Below, piece after piece: positions 25,544 to 34,810 of a stretch of DNA of 64,000 bases (its first letter is position 1; every line of letters begins with the position of its first letter). The notes beneath the pieces were generated by a model. The model was given only the letters and a program-made list of their open reading frames with translations. It did not search any database and had not been told where the DNA came from. The position numbers and the translations under genes were made by a program. Source of the DNA: 66-474 sp963771735 (lineage in GTDB: Bacteria; Pseudomonadota; Gammaproteobacteria; Xanthomonadales; Rhodanobacteraceae); the NCBI GenBank assembly GCA_963771735.1, contig CAVYUN010000002.1:1116001-1180000 (forward strand), in the 5' to 3' direction.

Positions 25544-28500
25544 TCATCGGCCGTTTTCCGCGGCAAGTTGCGCGCGCCGGCGACCGGTGCGCTCCCGCAG
25601 CCAGTCGCTGAAACGTTCCATGTACAGGTAGATCACCGGCGTGGTGTACAGCGTCACCAGCTGCGAGAGCAGCAGGCCGCCCACGATCGCCACACCCAAG
25701 GGACGCCGCAATTCGGAGCCGATGCCGTTGCCCAGCGCCAGCGGCAGCGCGCCGAACAGCGCCGCAAAGGTGGTCATCATGATCGGGCGGAAGCGCAGCA
25801 GGCAGGCGCGGTGGATCGCATCGCGGGCATTCATGCCGTCACGCTGGGCGGTGATCGCGAAGTCGATCATCATGATCGCGTTTTTCTTGACGATGCCGAT
25901 CAGCAACACGATGCCGACGATGCCGTCCACCGACAGCGGCATGCCGAACAGGATCAGCGCGAGCAACGCACCGACCCCGGCCGGCGGCAGCGTCGAGATG
26001 ATCGTGAAAGGATGGATGTAGCTTTCGTACAGCACGCCAAGCACGATGTAGATCACGATGATCGAAGCCAGCAGCAACAGCGCCTCGTTGCCCAGCGAGG
26101 ACGAGAACTCGGCGGCGGTGCCGATGAATCCCGCTCGCACTTGCGGTGGGAAGTGGAGCGATGCTGCGGTGCTGTTGATCGCGTTCACTGCCTGCGACAG
26201 CGAATAACCCGGCGCGACGTTGAACGAAATGATCACCGCGGGCAACTGGTTCTGGTGGGCGACCACCAACGGCGCGTCGGTGAGGGTGGCGGAGGCCAGG
26301 GTCGAAAGTGGCACGGTGTTGCCCCCTCCGATCTTGATGCCCGTGTTCGATTGCCCGATGCCCGTGGAGGTGGAGGAGTTCGACGAAGTCAGCATGCCGA
26401 GGCTGGTGGCGTTGGTGCCGGTCAGGGCCCCGCTGCTGCCGTTCGAGCGCACCCGCAGCATGTTCATCAAGTCGGCCTGGTTGCGGTACTGCGGCGCCAC
26501 CTCCATCACCACCCGGTACTGGTTCTGCTGGGTGAAGATCGTGGAGATCTGGCGCTGGCCATAGGCGTCGTACAGGGTGTCGTCGATGGTCTGCACCGGC
26601 ACACCGAGTCGGCTGGCGGTGGTGCGGTCGATGTCGAGCTTCAGCGCACGACCGTTCATCGCCAGGTTGTCGGAAACGTCGGTGAGCTCGGGAAGCTGTT
26701 TGACCGCCTGCGCCATCCGCTGCGCGTATTTCTGCAGATCGTGGGGATCGATCTCGGAGATGGCGTATTGGTAGGAGGTCGGCGCCACGGTGGTGTCCAG
26801 GGTGATGTCCTGCACCGGCTTCAGGAACAGCTGCACACCCGGAATCCCGGCGACATCGTGCTGCAGGCTGGCCACGACGTCGTCCAGGCTGCCGCGTTGT
26901 TTGCGCGGCTTCAAAACGATGCTGACCTGGCCCTGGTTGAGGGTGGGATTGATCGAGCCGGCACCGATGAAGGCGGCGACGCCGGCCACGGCGGGATCGC
27001 GGCGCAGCGCATCGGTCACGGCCTTCGTGTGCTTCTCCATCGCCGGGAAGGCGATGTCGCTGTCGGCCTGGACCACGCCGGTGATCAGCCCCGTGTCCTG
27101 CTCGGGCAGCAGGTCCTTGGGGATCGCCACGTACAGCACCACGGTGACGACCACGGAAGCGAGCGCGATCAGGATGGTGGTGCGCTGGTGGGCGAGCACC
27201 CAGTCCAGGCTGGTCTCGTACCAGCCCAGCATCCTTGCGTAGAAACCGTGCCGGTGCTGCACCGCCTCCTCGTCGCCGGTGGGGAGCGAACCCGGTTTCA
27301 ACAGGTACGCGCACATCATCGGCGTGAGGGTCAGCGATACGCCCATGGAAATTGCCACGGCGATGGTCAGCACCCAGGCGAATTCATGGAACAGCCGCCC
27401 GGTCACGCCCGGCATCAGCAACAACGGCAGGAATACCGCGATCAGCGAAACGGTCAACGACAGCACCGTGAAGCCGATTTCACGCGAGCCGATTTCTGCC
27501 GCCTCGCGCCCTTCCTTGCCCTGCTCGATGTAACGGACGATGTTCTCGATCATCACGATCGCATCGTCCACCACGAACCCGGTGGCGACTGTCAGCGCCA
27601 TCAACGAGAGGTTGTCCAGCGAGAACCCCACGAACGCCATGATCGCGAAGGTGCCCATCAGCGAAAGCGGCACTGCCACCGCCGGGATCACCGTCGCCCA
27701 CAATCGACGCAGGAACACGAAGATCACCGCGACGACCAGCGCGACCGCCAGCAGCAGCGTGAGCTCGACATCGCGTACCGAAGCGCGGATGGTGACGGTG
27801 CGATCGGCGAATACCGAGAGGTGGATGCCGGTTGGCAGCACCGATTGCAGCGAGGGCAGCGTCTGCTCGAGCTGGTCGACCGTCTGGATGATGTTGGCGC
27901 CGGGCTGCCGGCGGATGTCCAGCAGCACCGCGGACTTGCCGTTGGCCCACGCCGCGAGCTGGTCGTTCTCGACGCCGTTGACCACGTCGGCCACGTCGGA
28001 CAATCGCACCGGCGCGCCGTTCTTGTAGGAAATGATGGTGTGGGCGAACTCCGCCGCGCTCTGGATCTGGTCGTTGGTGCCGATTTCGTACGTCTGGGTC
28101 GCGCCATTCAGCGAGCCCTTGGCGGCGTTGACGTTGGCCTGGGTCAACGCGCTGCGCACGTCTTCCATGGTCAGGCCCATGTTGGCGAGCTTGCCGGGAT
28201 CGACCTGCACGCGCACGGCCGGGCGCACGTTGCCCGCGATCGAGACCAGCCCCACGCCCGGCACCTGCGCCAGGCGTTGCGACAGGATGGAATCGGCAAA
28301 GTCGTTGACGTCGCGCAGCGGCAGCGTGTCGGAGGTCAAGGCCAGGGTCAGGATCGGCGCGTCGGCGGGATTCACGCGCTTGTAGACGGGCGGGTAAGGC
28401 AGGCTGCCGGGCAGGCGCGCGGTGCGCAGTGCCGACTGCACATCCTGCGCCGCGACGTCCAGATCGGTGTTCATCGAGAACTGCAGGGTGATGGTCGACA

Positions 28501-28762
28501 GCCCCGCGGCGCTGTTCGAGCTCATCATCGTGAGGCCCGAAATCTGGCCGAGTTGCTGCTCCAGCGGCGTGGTCACCAGGTTCGCGATGGTGGTCGCGCT
28601 GGCGCCCGGGTATTGCGTGGTCACCACCAGGCTGGGGGCTTCGACCTCGGGCAGCGCCGAGACCGGCAATTGTCCGTAGCCGATGATGCCGAGCAGCAGG
28701 ACCGCGGCCATCAGCAACGAGGTGGCGATCGGTCGCCGGATGAAGATGCTGGAAAAGCTCAT
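25544..28762 (-). CDS. mdtB: RND multidrug efflux permease MdtB-like
   Basis: A 1,072-residue inner-membrane RND transporter with twelve expected helices and two large periplasmic loops. The start MSFSSIFIRRPIATSLLMAA at 28762 is typical. Helix 4 carries the proton-relay residues (ATGFVVDDAIVMIENIVRYI) and helix 10 the conserved Lys (LIGIVKKNAIMMIDFA). A Ser/Thr/Gly-rich insertion of about 40 residues (SGALTGTNATSLGML, then SSNSSTSTGIGQSN) lies at about 815-855 in the second periplasmic loop. It is in the order mdtA-mdtB-mdtC, 22 bases before mdtC. Assignment as MdtB rather than another heteromeric RND subunit rests on the paired permeases. Confidence 0.88.
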   Translation of the reverse strand: MSFSSIFIRRPIATSLLMAAVLLLGIIGYGQLPVSALPEVEAPSLVVTTQYPGASATTIANLVTTPLEQQLGQISGLTMMSSNSAAGLSTITLQFSMNTDLDVAAQDVQSALRTARLPGSLPYPPVYKRVNPADAPILTLALTSDTLPLRDVNDFADSILSQRLAQVPGVGLVSIAGNVRPAVRVQVDPGKLANMGLTMEDVRSALTQANVNAAKGSLNGATQTYEIGTNDQIQSAAEFAHTIISYKNGAPVRLSDVADVVNGVENDQLAAWANGKSAVLLDIRRQPGANIIQTVDQLEQTLPSLQSVLPTGIHLSVFADRTVTIRASVRDVELTLLLAVALVVAVIFVFLRRLWATVIPAVAVPLSLMGTFAIMAFVGFSLDNLSLMALTVATGFVVDDAIVMIENIVRYIEQGKEGREAAEIGSREIGFTVLSLTVSLIAVFLPLLLMPGVTGRLFHEFAWVLTIAVAISMGVSLTLTPMMCAYLLKPGSLPTGDEEAVQHRHGFYARMLGWYETSLDWVLAHQRTTILIALASVVVTVVLYVAIPKDLLPEQDTGLITGVVQADSDIAFPAMEKHTKAVTDALRRDPAVAGVAAFIGAGSINPTLNQGQVSIVLKPRKQRGSLDDVVASLQHDVAGIPGVQLFLKPVQDITLDTTVAPTSYQYAISEIDPHDLQKYAQRMAQAVKQLPELTDVSDNLAMNGRALKLDIDRTTASRLGVPVQTIDDTLYDAYGQRQISTIFTQQNQYRVVMEVAPQYRNQADLMNMLRVRSNGSSGALTGTNATSLGMLTSSNSSTSTGIGQSNTGIKIGGGNTVPLSTLASATLTDAPLVVAHQNQLPAVIISFNVAPGYSLSQAVNAINSTAASLHFPPQVRAGFIGTAAEFSSSLGNEALLLLASIIVIYIVLGVLYESYIHPFTIISTLPPAGVGALLALILFGMPLSVDGIVGIVLLIGIVKKNAIMMIDFAITAQRDGMNARDAIHRACLLRFRPIMMTTFAALFGALPLALGNGIGSELRRPLGVAIVGGLLLSQLVTLYTTPVIYLYMERFSDWLRERTGRRRAQLAAENGR

Positions 28763-28940
28763 GGCATGGCAACCGGGGGCAGGGGTGTGGATTCGGGCAA
28801 CGCAAACGGGTCGGTCTGATGCTTTTCGCGGAACCATGCCGCAGCGTGTCGGCTACCGGCTGCTGCCCCGCGGTCGCCTGCCATGGTCATCGTCTCGTTC
28901 ATCGGGGCCACGCTTGCCACCTGCTGAGGTCGAGGCTGGC

Positions 28941-30251
28941 TCAGTGCCGCCGCCCGCCGCCATTTTGCGCCGCGGCGTTGATTTGCGCGGTGGTGGGCGG
29001 TGGCGGAACTTCACCAGGCTTCATCGGCGTGACCTTGCTGCCTTCCTTGAGCCGGAATTGCCCCGCTGTCACGACCAAGTCCCCGGGTTTCAGGCCCGAC
29101 ATGATGATCACGCCGCTGTCTCCCGACTCGCTGCCTTCGGTGACGGTTTGCATCGTGACGTACTTGGCCGGTTTGTTCTCGGCCGGCTTGCCGGTGCCTG
29201 CAGGCTTGCGGGCAAACCACTTCTGCTTGGCGGTACTGCTCGCCGGCGGAGCCACGCCGGCATCCTTGGGCGGCTTGTCGGTGACCAGCCAGACATAATC
29301 ACCATTGGGGCCGCGTTGGACCGCAGCGGTCGGTACCACCAGGGCCTTCGCGTCGACGCTGACCTGCAGGCGGGTATTGGCGTACATGCCGGGATAGAGC
29401 TGGCTGTTGCCGTTCGGGAAGACTGCTCGAAGCTGGAACGATCCGGTATTCGGATCGATCGTGTTGTTGATGACCTGCAGCTTGCCGTCGCCCTCGATAA
29501 CCTTGTTGTCGGCGTCCAGTATCGCGACCTCCAGCGGCGCCTTCGCCTGCGCCGCCTGCACTTCGTCCATGTATTTGCCGGCGAGGGTGAAGATGTCGTA
29601 GATCGGATGCACCTGGGTGATGGTCACGATGCTCGTGGAGGTGGTGACGACGTTGCCGGGATCGACCTGGCGCAACCCCGCGATGCCGTCGATCGGCGAC
29701 ACGATCTTCGTGTATCCCAACTGGACCCTGGTGTCCTCGATGCTGGCATTGTCGGCTGCCACCGCGGCCTGCCATTGCGCGACCGTGTTCTTCTGGGTGA
29801 TGCGGTCGATCTGGGCCACGTAAGGGGCGTATTTGGGATTTTCGGAGCGATCGAGGTTGGCCTTGGCGGTCGCGAGCTGGGTCTCGTCCTGGGCACGCTT
29901 GGCGACCGCCTGGTTGAGCTGGGCCTGCAGCGAGCGGGGATCGATTTCGGCCAGCACCTGGCCCTTCTTCACCGGGCCACCCTCGACGAAGTCCAGCTTC
30001 AGCAACTGGCCGCCGACCTGGGGCTGGACGTTCACGGAGTTCAGGGCGGTGATCGTGCCCTGGTTGGCAAGATAGATCGGCACGTTCTTGCTGATGGCGG
30101 CCACGACCGTGACCGGCACGGGCTGATCGGAGGCCGATGCATCCATGTTGCGGGTGCTTGCGTGGCCCGAGAACAGCCGCCACAGGATCAGCAGCACGAT
30201 GGCGACGCCGACCAGCGTCAGGATCCATTTGGTTCGCGACATTCGAGTCAT
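28941..30251 (-). CDS. mdtA: RND efflux membrane-fusion protein MdtA-like
   Basis: A 436-residue periplasmic adaptor anchored by an N-terminal helix (WILTLVGVAIVLLILWRLF, about 9-28). The lipoyl halves (VPVTVVAAISKNVPIYLANQ; VNVQPQVGGQLLKLDFVEGG; VQLGYTKIVSPIDGIAGLRQ) surround a helical hairpin (about 110-165), followed by beta-barrel (TITQVHPIYDIFTLAGKYMD) and membrane-proximal domains. The C-terminus is Pro/Asn/Gly-rich and ends in His. It bridges MdtB/MdtC to an outer-membrane TolC-type channel, which is not encoded in this window. The 178-base gap before mdtB shows no gene or clear signal. Confidence 0.9.
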   Translation of the reverse strand: MTRMSRTKWILTLVGVAIVLLILWRLFSGHASTRNMDASASDQPVPVTVVAAISKNVPIYLANQGTITALNSVNVQPQVGGQLLKLDFVEGGPVKKGQVLAEIDPRSLQAQLNQAVAKRAQDETQLATAKANLDRSENPKYAPYVAQIDRITQKNTVAQWQAAVAADNASIEDTRVQLGYTKIVSPIDGIAGLRQVDPGNVVTTSTSIVTITQVHPIYDIFTLAGKYMDEVQAAQAKAPLEVAILDADNKVIEGDGKLQVINNTIDPNTGSFQLRAVFPNGNSQLYPGMYANTRLQVSVDAKALVVPTAAVQRGPNGDYVWLVTDKPPKDAGVAPPASSTAKQKWFARKPAGTGKPAENKPAKYVTMQTVTEGSESGDSGVIIMSGLKPGDLVVTAGQFRLKEGSKVTPMKPGEVPPPPTTAQINAAAQNGGGRRH

Positions 30252-30346
30252 GTCCAGGTTGCAGGAGCGCGCATTCGACCGCTGGCGGGACCAGGGGTTC
30301 GCCGCTCGACGGTTGTACGTGTTGTTTAAGTTAGCGGATCACGCCA

Positions 30347-30380
30347 GCATCTGCCCCTGCCGTTCGGCAGGGGCAGATGC
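30347..30380. terminator. Perfect 15-bp hairpin between the peptide symporter and mdtA
   Basis: GCATCTGCCCCTGCC (30347-30361), a GTTC loop and the exact complement (30366-30380) form a strong stem downstream of the symporter stop codon at 30405. There is no T-run on either side, so it is not a classical intrinsic terminator; it may stabilise the 3' end of the symporter mRNA or limit read-through toward mdtA. Confidence 0.45.
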
Positions 30381-30404
30381 ACGGGACTTCCGGCACGGGT
30401 GGAG

Positions 30405-32207
30405 TCAGCGCTCCGAGATCACCGTCGGCATGCCTTCCACGGCCGGATCGAGCCTGGCATGCGCCGCGTGCTGGGCATCCAGCTTGCGCATCAGGGGCAG
30501 GACGGCCAATGCAATCACGGTGCAAACGACCCCGGCCACGCCAAGCCAGAAGAACAGGTCGGTGTAATACGGCATCGTCACAACGTTCAACTGCTGGTTG
30601 AATTGCTGGACGAGTTGCTGGGTGTGCTGCGGCAACGCGGAATAGGCGGGCACGTGCGATTCGGTGGCGATCTTCGCGGCACCACTGGCCCCGGACATCC
30701 AGTCGCGAAAATCGCCGAGCCTCATCGCCAATACGCCCGGAATTTCCTTCTGGATAGCCGGCGTGACTGTGACCGCGGCGTTGTTGACGAATGCGGTGAT
30801 CTTGTCGGGGACGCTGGCGAAGGAGGCCACGATGCCGCCGAGATACTGGGCCACGCCCGAAGCCACGAAGTAGGCACCCATCATGAAGCCGCCCATCCGG
30901 GCCGGCACGTAGCGGGCCACGAAGGCGAGGCCGAGGCCGCTGGTCAGCAGCTCGCCCAGCGAGCCGAAACCGTAGCCCCACACCATCACCCACTGGCTGG
31001 TCATGCCCGGGGAAGTGGTGAAATGGTTGGCCGCGCCGTAGATGAAGAAGCCGATCGCGACCGCGAGGAAGCCGAACGCGAACTTGGCCGCAATGGAGAG
31101 GTCCTTGTCGCGCTTGGCGTAGTGCGTGTAGATCACCGCCAGGATCGGACTGAGGATGAATATCCAGATCGGATTTAGCGCCTGGAACTGGGCAGGATCC
31201 CATGTCCAGAGTTTCAAGCTGAACAGGTTGAATGCCGGATTCACGTTGCGCAGCGCGAACAGGTTCAGCGAAGTCGACATCTGCTGGTAGAAGATGAAAA
31301 AGAACACCGTCTCGACCACCAGGATCAGCGCGATGATCAGGCCCGGCTTCTCGCGCATCTCCGATTTCGTGATCAGGTAACCGAAGATCAGCAGCACGCA
31401 GGCGCCGGCGGCGTACACGAAGATCTTGGCGATGGTGCCGTACTTGAGGATGATGGTGGAGAGCAGCACCACGACGATCCCGCCCGCGAGCACCGCGCCG
31501 AGCTTCCACAGTTGCATGGGCTTGTGGTCGGGCTCGGAGCCGATGAAATCGAGGGTGTGGCGCATCACCGCGTAATTGGCGAGGCCGACCAGCAGGCCCA
31601 CGCTGCACACCGCGAAGGCCATGTGCCAGCCGAGGCCGTTGCCGAAGAGGCCCTGCGCGTTGGAACCGAGCAGCCAGGTCAGCTGGCCGTGGAAAGGCGC
31701 ATTGAAGTAGTTCTTGATGACCGGCGTCAGCAGCATCGAGAAAGTGGAGCCGATGTTGACCGCCATGTAGTAGATCGTGAAGGCGCTGTCGATCTTGGCG
31801 TCGTCGCCCTCGTAGATCTTGCGCACCAGGTTGCCGGCGTTGGCCTTGAACAGCCCGTTGCCGACCACGATCACGCCCAGCGCCACGAACAGGAACATCG
31901 CGCTGTGCGACGGCACCACCATCAGCGCGTAGCCTGCCGCCAGCACGATGGCGCCCAGCAACATCGTGTGGCGCGTGCCGAAGAACTTGTCACCGACCCA
32001 GCCGCCGATCGCCGGCGAAACGTAGATCAACGCGGCCGCGGCGCTCCAGGTCAGGTTGGCCGGCGTGTCCTGGAAATTCAGCCGCTGCACCATGTAGTAG
32101 ATGATCAGCGCCTGCATGCCGTAGTAGCCGAAGCGTTCCCACATCTCGATCAGGAACACGGTCGAGAACGAGCGGGTCTTGGAAACGGTGGGTGCAGTCG
32201 CGTTCAT
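30405..32207 (-). CDS. Proton-dependent oligopeptide symporter (POT/PTR family)
   Basis: A 600-residue major-facilitator transporter that imports di- and tripeptides with protons across the inner membrane. The signature ExxER motif is present in FLIEMWERFGYYGM near residue 21, the PTR2 signature in SAFTIYYMAVNIGSTFSML, and about 14 hydrophobic helices follow. A periplasmic insert of about 90 residues (about 470-560, including TPAIQKEIPGVLAM and LPQHTQQLVQQFNQQLNVV) precedes the last helix, a feature of some xanthomonad members. It stands alone, divergent from thyA. Confidence 0.9.
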   Translation of the reverse strand: MNATAPTVSKTRSFSTVFLIEMWERFGYYGMQALIIYYMVQRLNFQDTPANLTWSAAAALIYVSPAIGGWVGDKFFGTRHTMLLGAIVLAAGYALMVVPSHSAMFLFVALGVIVVGNGLFKANAGNLVRKIYEGDDAKIDSAFTIYYMAVNIGSTFSMLLTPVIKNYFNAPFHGQLTWLLGSNAQGLFGNGLGWHMAFAVCSVGLLVGLANYAVMRHTLDFIGSEPDHKPMQLWKLGAVLAGGIVVVLLSTIILKYGTIAKIFVYAAGACVLLIFGYLITKSEMREKPGLIIALILVVETVFFFIFYQQMSTSLNLFALRNVNPAFNLFSLKLWTWDPAQFQALNPIWIFILSPILAVIYTHYAKRDKDLSIAAKFAFGFLAVAIGFFIYGAANHFTTSPGMTSQWVMVWGYGFGSLGELLTSGLGLAFVARYVPARMGGFMMGAYFVASGVAQYLGGIVASFASVPDKITAFVNNAAVTVTPAIQKEIPGVLAMRLGDFRDWMSGASGAAKIATESHVPAYSALPQHTQQLVQQFNQQLNVVTMPYYTDLFFWLGVAGVVCTVIALAVLPLMRKLDAQHAAHARLDPAVEGMPTVISER

Positions 32208-32411
32208 GGGTCGTGTGGCCCTCGGCGGTTGAAGTCGATTTCCCCAAGCCTACCCGAACCAACGCTGAATGTGGCGGGATCCGCGGGCATGCCGCCGGTG
32301 GCCGCCGGGATGGGAATCGAAGCCGGGGAACACGCATTCGAGTCGGTCCGTGGCTGCATCGACGTGGCTGGTATGCTTCCACGAATCGAACGTTTGCCCG
32401 TGGATTGCCCG

Positions 32412-33206
32412 ATGCAGATCTATCTGGATCTACTTCGCGACGTGCTGGAAAACGGCGCCCGCAAGGACGACCGCACCGGCACCGGCACGCTCTCGGTGTT
32501 CGGCAGGCAAATCCGCATGGACCTGGCCGCCGGCTTCCCGCTGCTGACCACCAAGAAGCTGCACCTGAAGTCGATCGTGCACGAGCTTCTGTGGTTCCTG
32601 CGTGGCGACACCAACGTCGCCTACCTCAAGGAGCACCGCGTCAGCATCTGGGACGAGTGGGCGGATGCGAATGGCGACCTCGGCCCCGTCTATGGCAAGC
32701 AATGGCGGGCGTGGCCCACTCCGGATGGCCGCCACGTCGACCAGATCGCGCGGGTGCTCGAGCAGATCAGGCACAACCCCGATTCGCGCCGCATGATCGT
32801 GTCGGCCTGGAACGTCGGCGAACTGGAGCGGATGGCCCTGATGCCCTGCCACGCGCTGTTCCAGTTCTACGTTGCCGACGGCAAGCTCTCCTGCCAGCTC
32901 TACCAGCGCTCGGCCGACATCTTCCTGGGCGTGCCGTTCAACATCGCCAGCTACGCGCTGCTGACCTGCATGATCGCGCAGGTGTGTGGGCTGGAGCGCG
33001 GCGACTTCGTGCACACCTTCGGCGACCTGCACCTGTATTCCAACCACGTCGAACAGGCGCGCGAGCAGCTGACCCGCACGCCGCGGGCGCTGCCGAAGCT
33101 GGTATTGAACCCCGACGTGCAGTCGCTGTTCGACTTCCGCTACGAAGACATCCGCATTCTCGATTACGACCCGCTGCCGTCGATCAAGGCGCCGGTGGCG
33201 GTCTGA
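32412..33206 (+). CDS. thyA: Thymidylate synthase
   Basis: A 264-residue enzyme, exactly the length of the E. coli protein, converting dUMP and methylene-THF to dTMP and dihydrofolate. It shows the Arg loop DDRTGTGTLSVFG, LTTKKLHLKSIVHELLWFLR, the catalytic cysteine in ALMPCHALFQFYV (about residue 146), QLYQRSADIFLGVPFNIASY and VHTFGDLHLYSNH. The ATG at 32412 (MQIYLDLLRDVLENG) is the family start. Six bases separate it from folA, so dihydrofolate production and its recycling are encoded together. The 204-base gap upstream shows no gene. Confidence 0.97.
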   Translation: MQIYLDLLRDVLENGARKDDRTGTGTLSVFGRQIRMDLAAGFPLLTTKKLHLKSIVHELLWFLRGDTNVAYLKEHRVSIWDEWADANGDLGPVYGKQWRAWPTPDGRHVDQIARVLEQIRHNPDSRRMIVSAWNVGELERMALMPCHALFQFYVADGKLSCQLYQRSADIFLGVPFNIASYALLTCMIAQVCGLERGDFVHTFGDLHLYSNHVEQAREQLTRTPRALPKLVLNPDVQSLFDFRYEDIRILDYDPLPSIKAPVAV

Positions 33207-33212
33207 CGCATC

Positions 33213-33701
33213 ATGGCTGAGATCACGCTGCTCGCCGCGCTCGACCGCAATCGCGCCATCGGCCGCGCCGGCGCGATGCCGTGGCATTTGTCCGACGACC
33301 TGAAGCGTTTCAAGGCGCTCACCCTGGGCAAGCCGGTGCTGATGGGACGCAAGACCGCGATCGCGATCGGACGGGCGCTGCCGGGCCGGCCGAATCTGGT
33401 CATGACCCGCGCGGATGCCGCGCCGTTCGCGGGGCAGGGCGTGGTGCATTCACTCGACGAGGCGATCGAGCACGCAGGTGGCAACGAATTGATGGTGATC
33501 GGCGGCGGCGAAGTCTACGCGCTGGCGTTGCCTCGCGCCACGCGCATGCATCTCACCGAAATCGAAACCGTTACGCCCGATGCGGATACGTTCTTTCCGG
33601 CGTTCGATCCATCGCGGTGGCGCGAGGTCGCGCGCGAGCACCATCCGGTCGACGCAAAGCACCCGCTCGCGTTCGATTTCGTCGACTACGAGCGCCGATG
33701 A
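33213..33701 (+). CDS. folA: Dihydrofolate reductase
   Basis: A 162-residue NADPH-dependent reductase that regenerates tetrahydrofolate. The N-terminus ITLLAALDRNRAIGRAGAMP followed by WHLSDDLKRFKALTLGKPVL has the substrate-binding Asp. GRKTAIAIGRALPGRPNLVM replaces the usual Trp-Glu-Ser step after GRKT. The Gly-rich cofactor loop is LMVIGGGEVYALALP, and TRMHLTEIE and PAFDPSRWREV complete the fold. It lies 6 bases after thyA and its stop overlaps the next start codon (ATGA). Confidence 0.95.
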   Translation: MAEITLLAALDRNRAIGRAGAMPWHLSDDLKRFKALTLGKPVLMGRKTAIAIGRALPGRPNLVMTRADAAPFAGQGVVHSLDEAIEHAGGNELMVIGGGEVYALALPRATRMHLTEIETVTPDADTFFPAFDPSRWREVAREHHPVDAKHPLAFDFVDYERR

Positions 33702-34678
33702 TCGAGGTCGCCGCCGGCGTCATGACCGACGCAATTGGGCGCATATTGCTGATGCAGCGTTTGCCCGGCAAACACCTCGCGGGCAAATGGGAATTCCCGG
33801 GCGGCAAGATCGAGCCCGGCGAGAGTATCGAACATGCGTTGTCCCGCGAGCTGCACGAGGAACTCGGCATCGAGGTCCTGTCCAGCGCGCCGTTGATTTC
33901 GCTGCCCTGGCATTACCCGGAAAAATCCGTGCGCCTGCACGCGTGGCGCGTGACCGGCTGGCGTGGCGAGCCGCGGGCGCTGGAGGGCCACCCGCTGCGC
34001 TGGCTGACCGTCCGCGAATTGGACATCGCCACGATGCCGCCGGCAGACGTCCCGATCGTGGCGGCGTTGCGGCTGCCGGCGCACTACGCCATCGCTGCAG
34101 AAAAGGGGTCAGGTACATTTTTTTCGCCGGCCTTGCGCCGCTCTTTTCTTGCGGGGAAAAATGTACCTGACCCCTTTTTGGACACGCTGTTGCAGTTGCG
34201 CATGCCCGGCGCGAGCCGGGACGAGGTTCGCGGTGTTGCGCAGCGCATGCTGGGCGAAGCCCCGGGCTTGCGCGCACGCCTGCTGCTCAACCATGACGCC
34301 GAGCTCGCGCGCGAGCTCGGGGTGGGCGTTCACCTGCGCGCCGATCAGCTGCGCACGCTGCGCGAACGTCCGTTGCCGCCGCAGGCGTGGGTCGGCGCAT
34401 CCTGCCACGACGCCGAAGAGCTGGAGCGGGCTGCACGGCTGGGCGCCGACTTCGCGACCTTGTCGCCGGTTTGCGCGACGGCTTCGCATCCCGGCGCGCC
34501 GCCACTCGGTTGGGACCATTTCGCGCGGCTGGTCGCCCAGGCCCGCCTGCCGGTGTATGCATTGGGCGGGGTCGGCCCGGACGATTTGCAGCGCGCGCGC
34601 GAAGCGGGTGCGCAGGGCGTCGCGGGCATTCGCGCGTTTGATCAAACCCCCCTCCCTTCGGTAGAGGGGCAGGGGTGA
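33698..34678 (+). CDS. Nudix hydrolase (MutT-like) fused to a thiamine-phosphate-synthase-like domain
   Basis: A 326-residue fusion. Residues 1-130 are a MutT-type Nudix domain: AGVMTDAIGRILLMQRLPGK, then the Nudix box GGKIEPGESIEHALSRELHE followed by ELG. Residues 160-326 are a ThiE/TMP-synthase-like barrel (LLLNHDAELARELGVGVHLR, VGASCHDAEELERAARLGAD, VYALGGVGPDDLQRAREAGA). MutT removes oxidised purine nucleotides; the role of the barrel in these fusions is unclear. The linker (about 135-160) is entirely a 78-base palindromic insertion kept in frame. The last ten residues (TPLPSVEGQG) derive from a second repeat. The start overlaps the folA stop by 4 bases. Confidence 0.88.
   Translation: MIEVAAGVMTDAIGRILLMQRLPGKHLAGKWEFPGGKIEPGESIEHALSRELHEELGIEVLSSAPLISLPWHYPEKSVRLHAWRVTGWRGEPRALEGHPLRWLTVRELDIATMPPADVPIVAALRLPAHYAIAAEKGSGTFFSPALRRSFLAGKNVPDPFLDTLLQLRMPGASRDEVRGVAQRMLGEAPGLRARLLLNHDAELARELGVGVHLRADQLRTLRERPLPPQAWVGASCHDAEELERAARLGADFATLSPVCATASHPGAPPLGWDHFARLVAQARLPVYALGGVGPDDLQRAREAGAQGVAGIRAFDQTPLPSVEGQG
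34101..34178. repeat. Palindromic element inserted in frame within the mutT-thiE fusion
   Basis: Two perfect 22-base inverted arms, 34101-34122 and 34157-34178 (core GGGGTCAGGTACATTTTT), enclose a 34-base centre. The total of 78 bases is 26 codons, so the reading frame survives and adds the peptide KGSGTFFSPALRRSFLAGKN plus VPDPFL to the interdomain linker. A related element lies at 38067-38180. Arms of this kind are associated in many proteobacteria with REP-like, transposase-mobilised units; no transposase is in this window. Confidence 0.85.
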
Positions 34679-34786
34679 GGGTACGGGCACGCCAGGTGTT
34701 GCAGACCGACGCGCAAAGGGTTGCATGCGAAGACGGCGTACCCTCATCCGGCCCTTCGGGGCCACCTTCTCCCGGAGGGAGAAGGA
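34647..34786. repeat. GC-rich paired-hairpin repeat, copy 1
   Basis: The left hairpin (CCCTCCCTTCGGTAGAGGGG) is followed by GCAGGGGTGAGGGTAC, a spacer of about 50 bases, and an inverted partner (GTACCCTCATCCGGCCCTTC, then CTTCTCCCGGAGGGAGAAG). It overlaps the 3' end of the mutT-thiE fusion and the read-through tail of frameshifted coaE. Related copies are at 39480-39583, 57099-57214 and 59422-59557, with partial ones at 41563-41583 and near 56598-56760. Confidence 0.8.
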
Positions 34787-34810
34787 AGGACTGGATGCTG
34801 TCGGGTTCTG

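Noticed and set aside
25481..28819. A 1,112-codon open frame on the plus strand opposite mdtB
   Set aside because: The His/Arg/Gln-rich composition is typical of the antisense of a GC-rich gene; the minus strand encodes a complete RND permease.
30347..30380. The perfect hairpin as a confirmed rho-independent terminator
   Set aside because: The stem is strong but neither strand has a following T-run, so it was listed only at moderate confidence.
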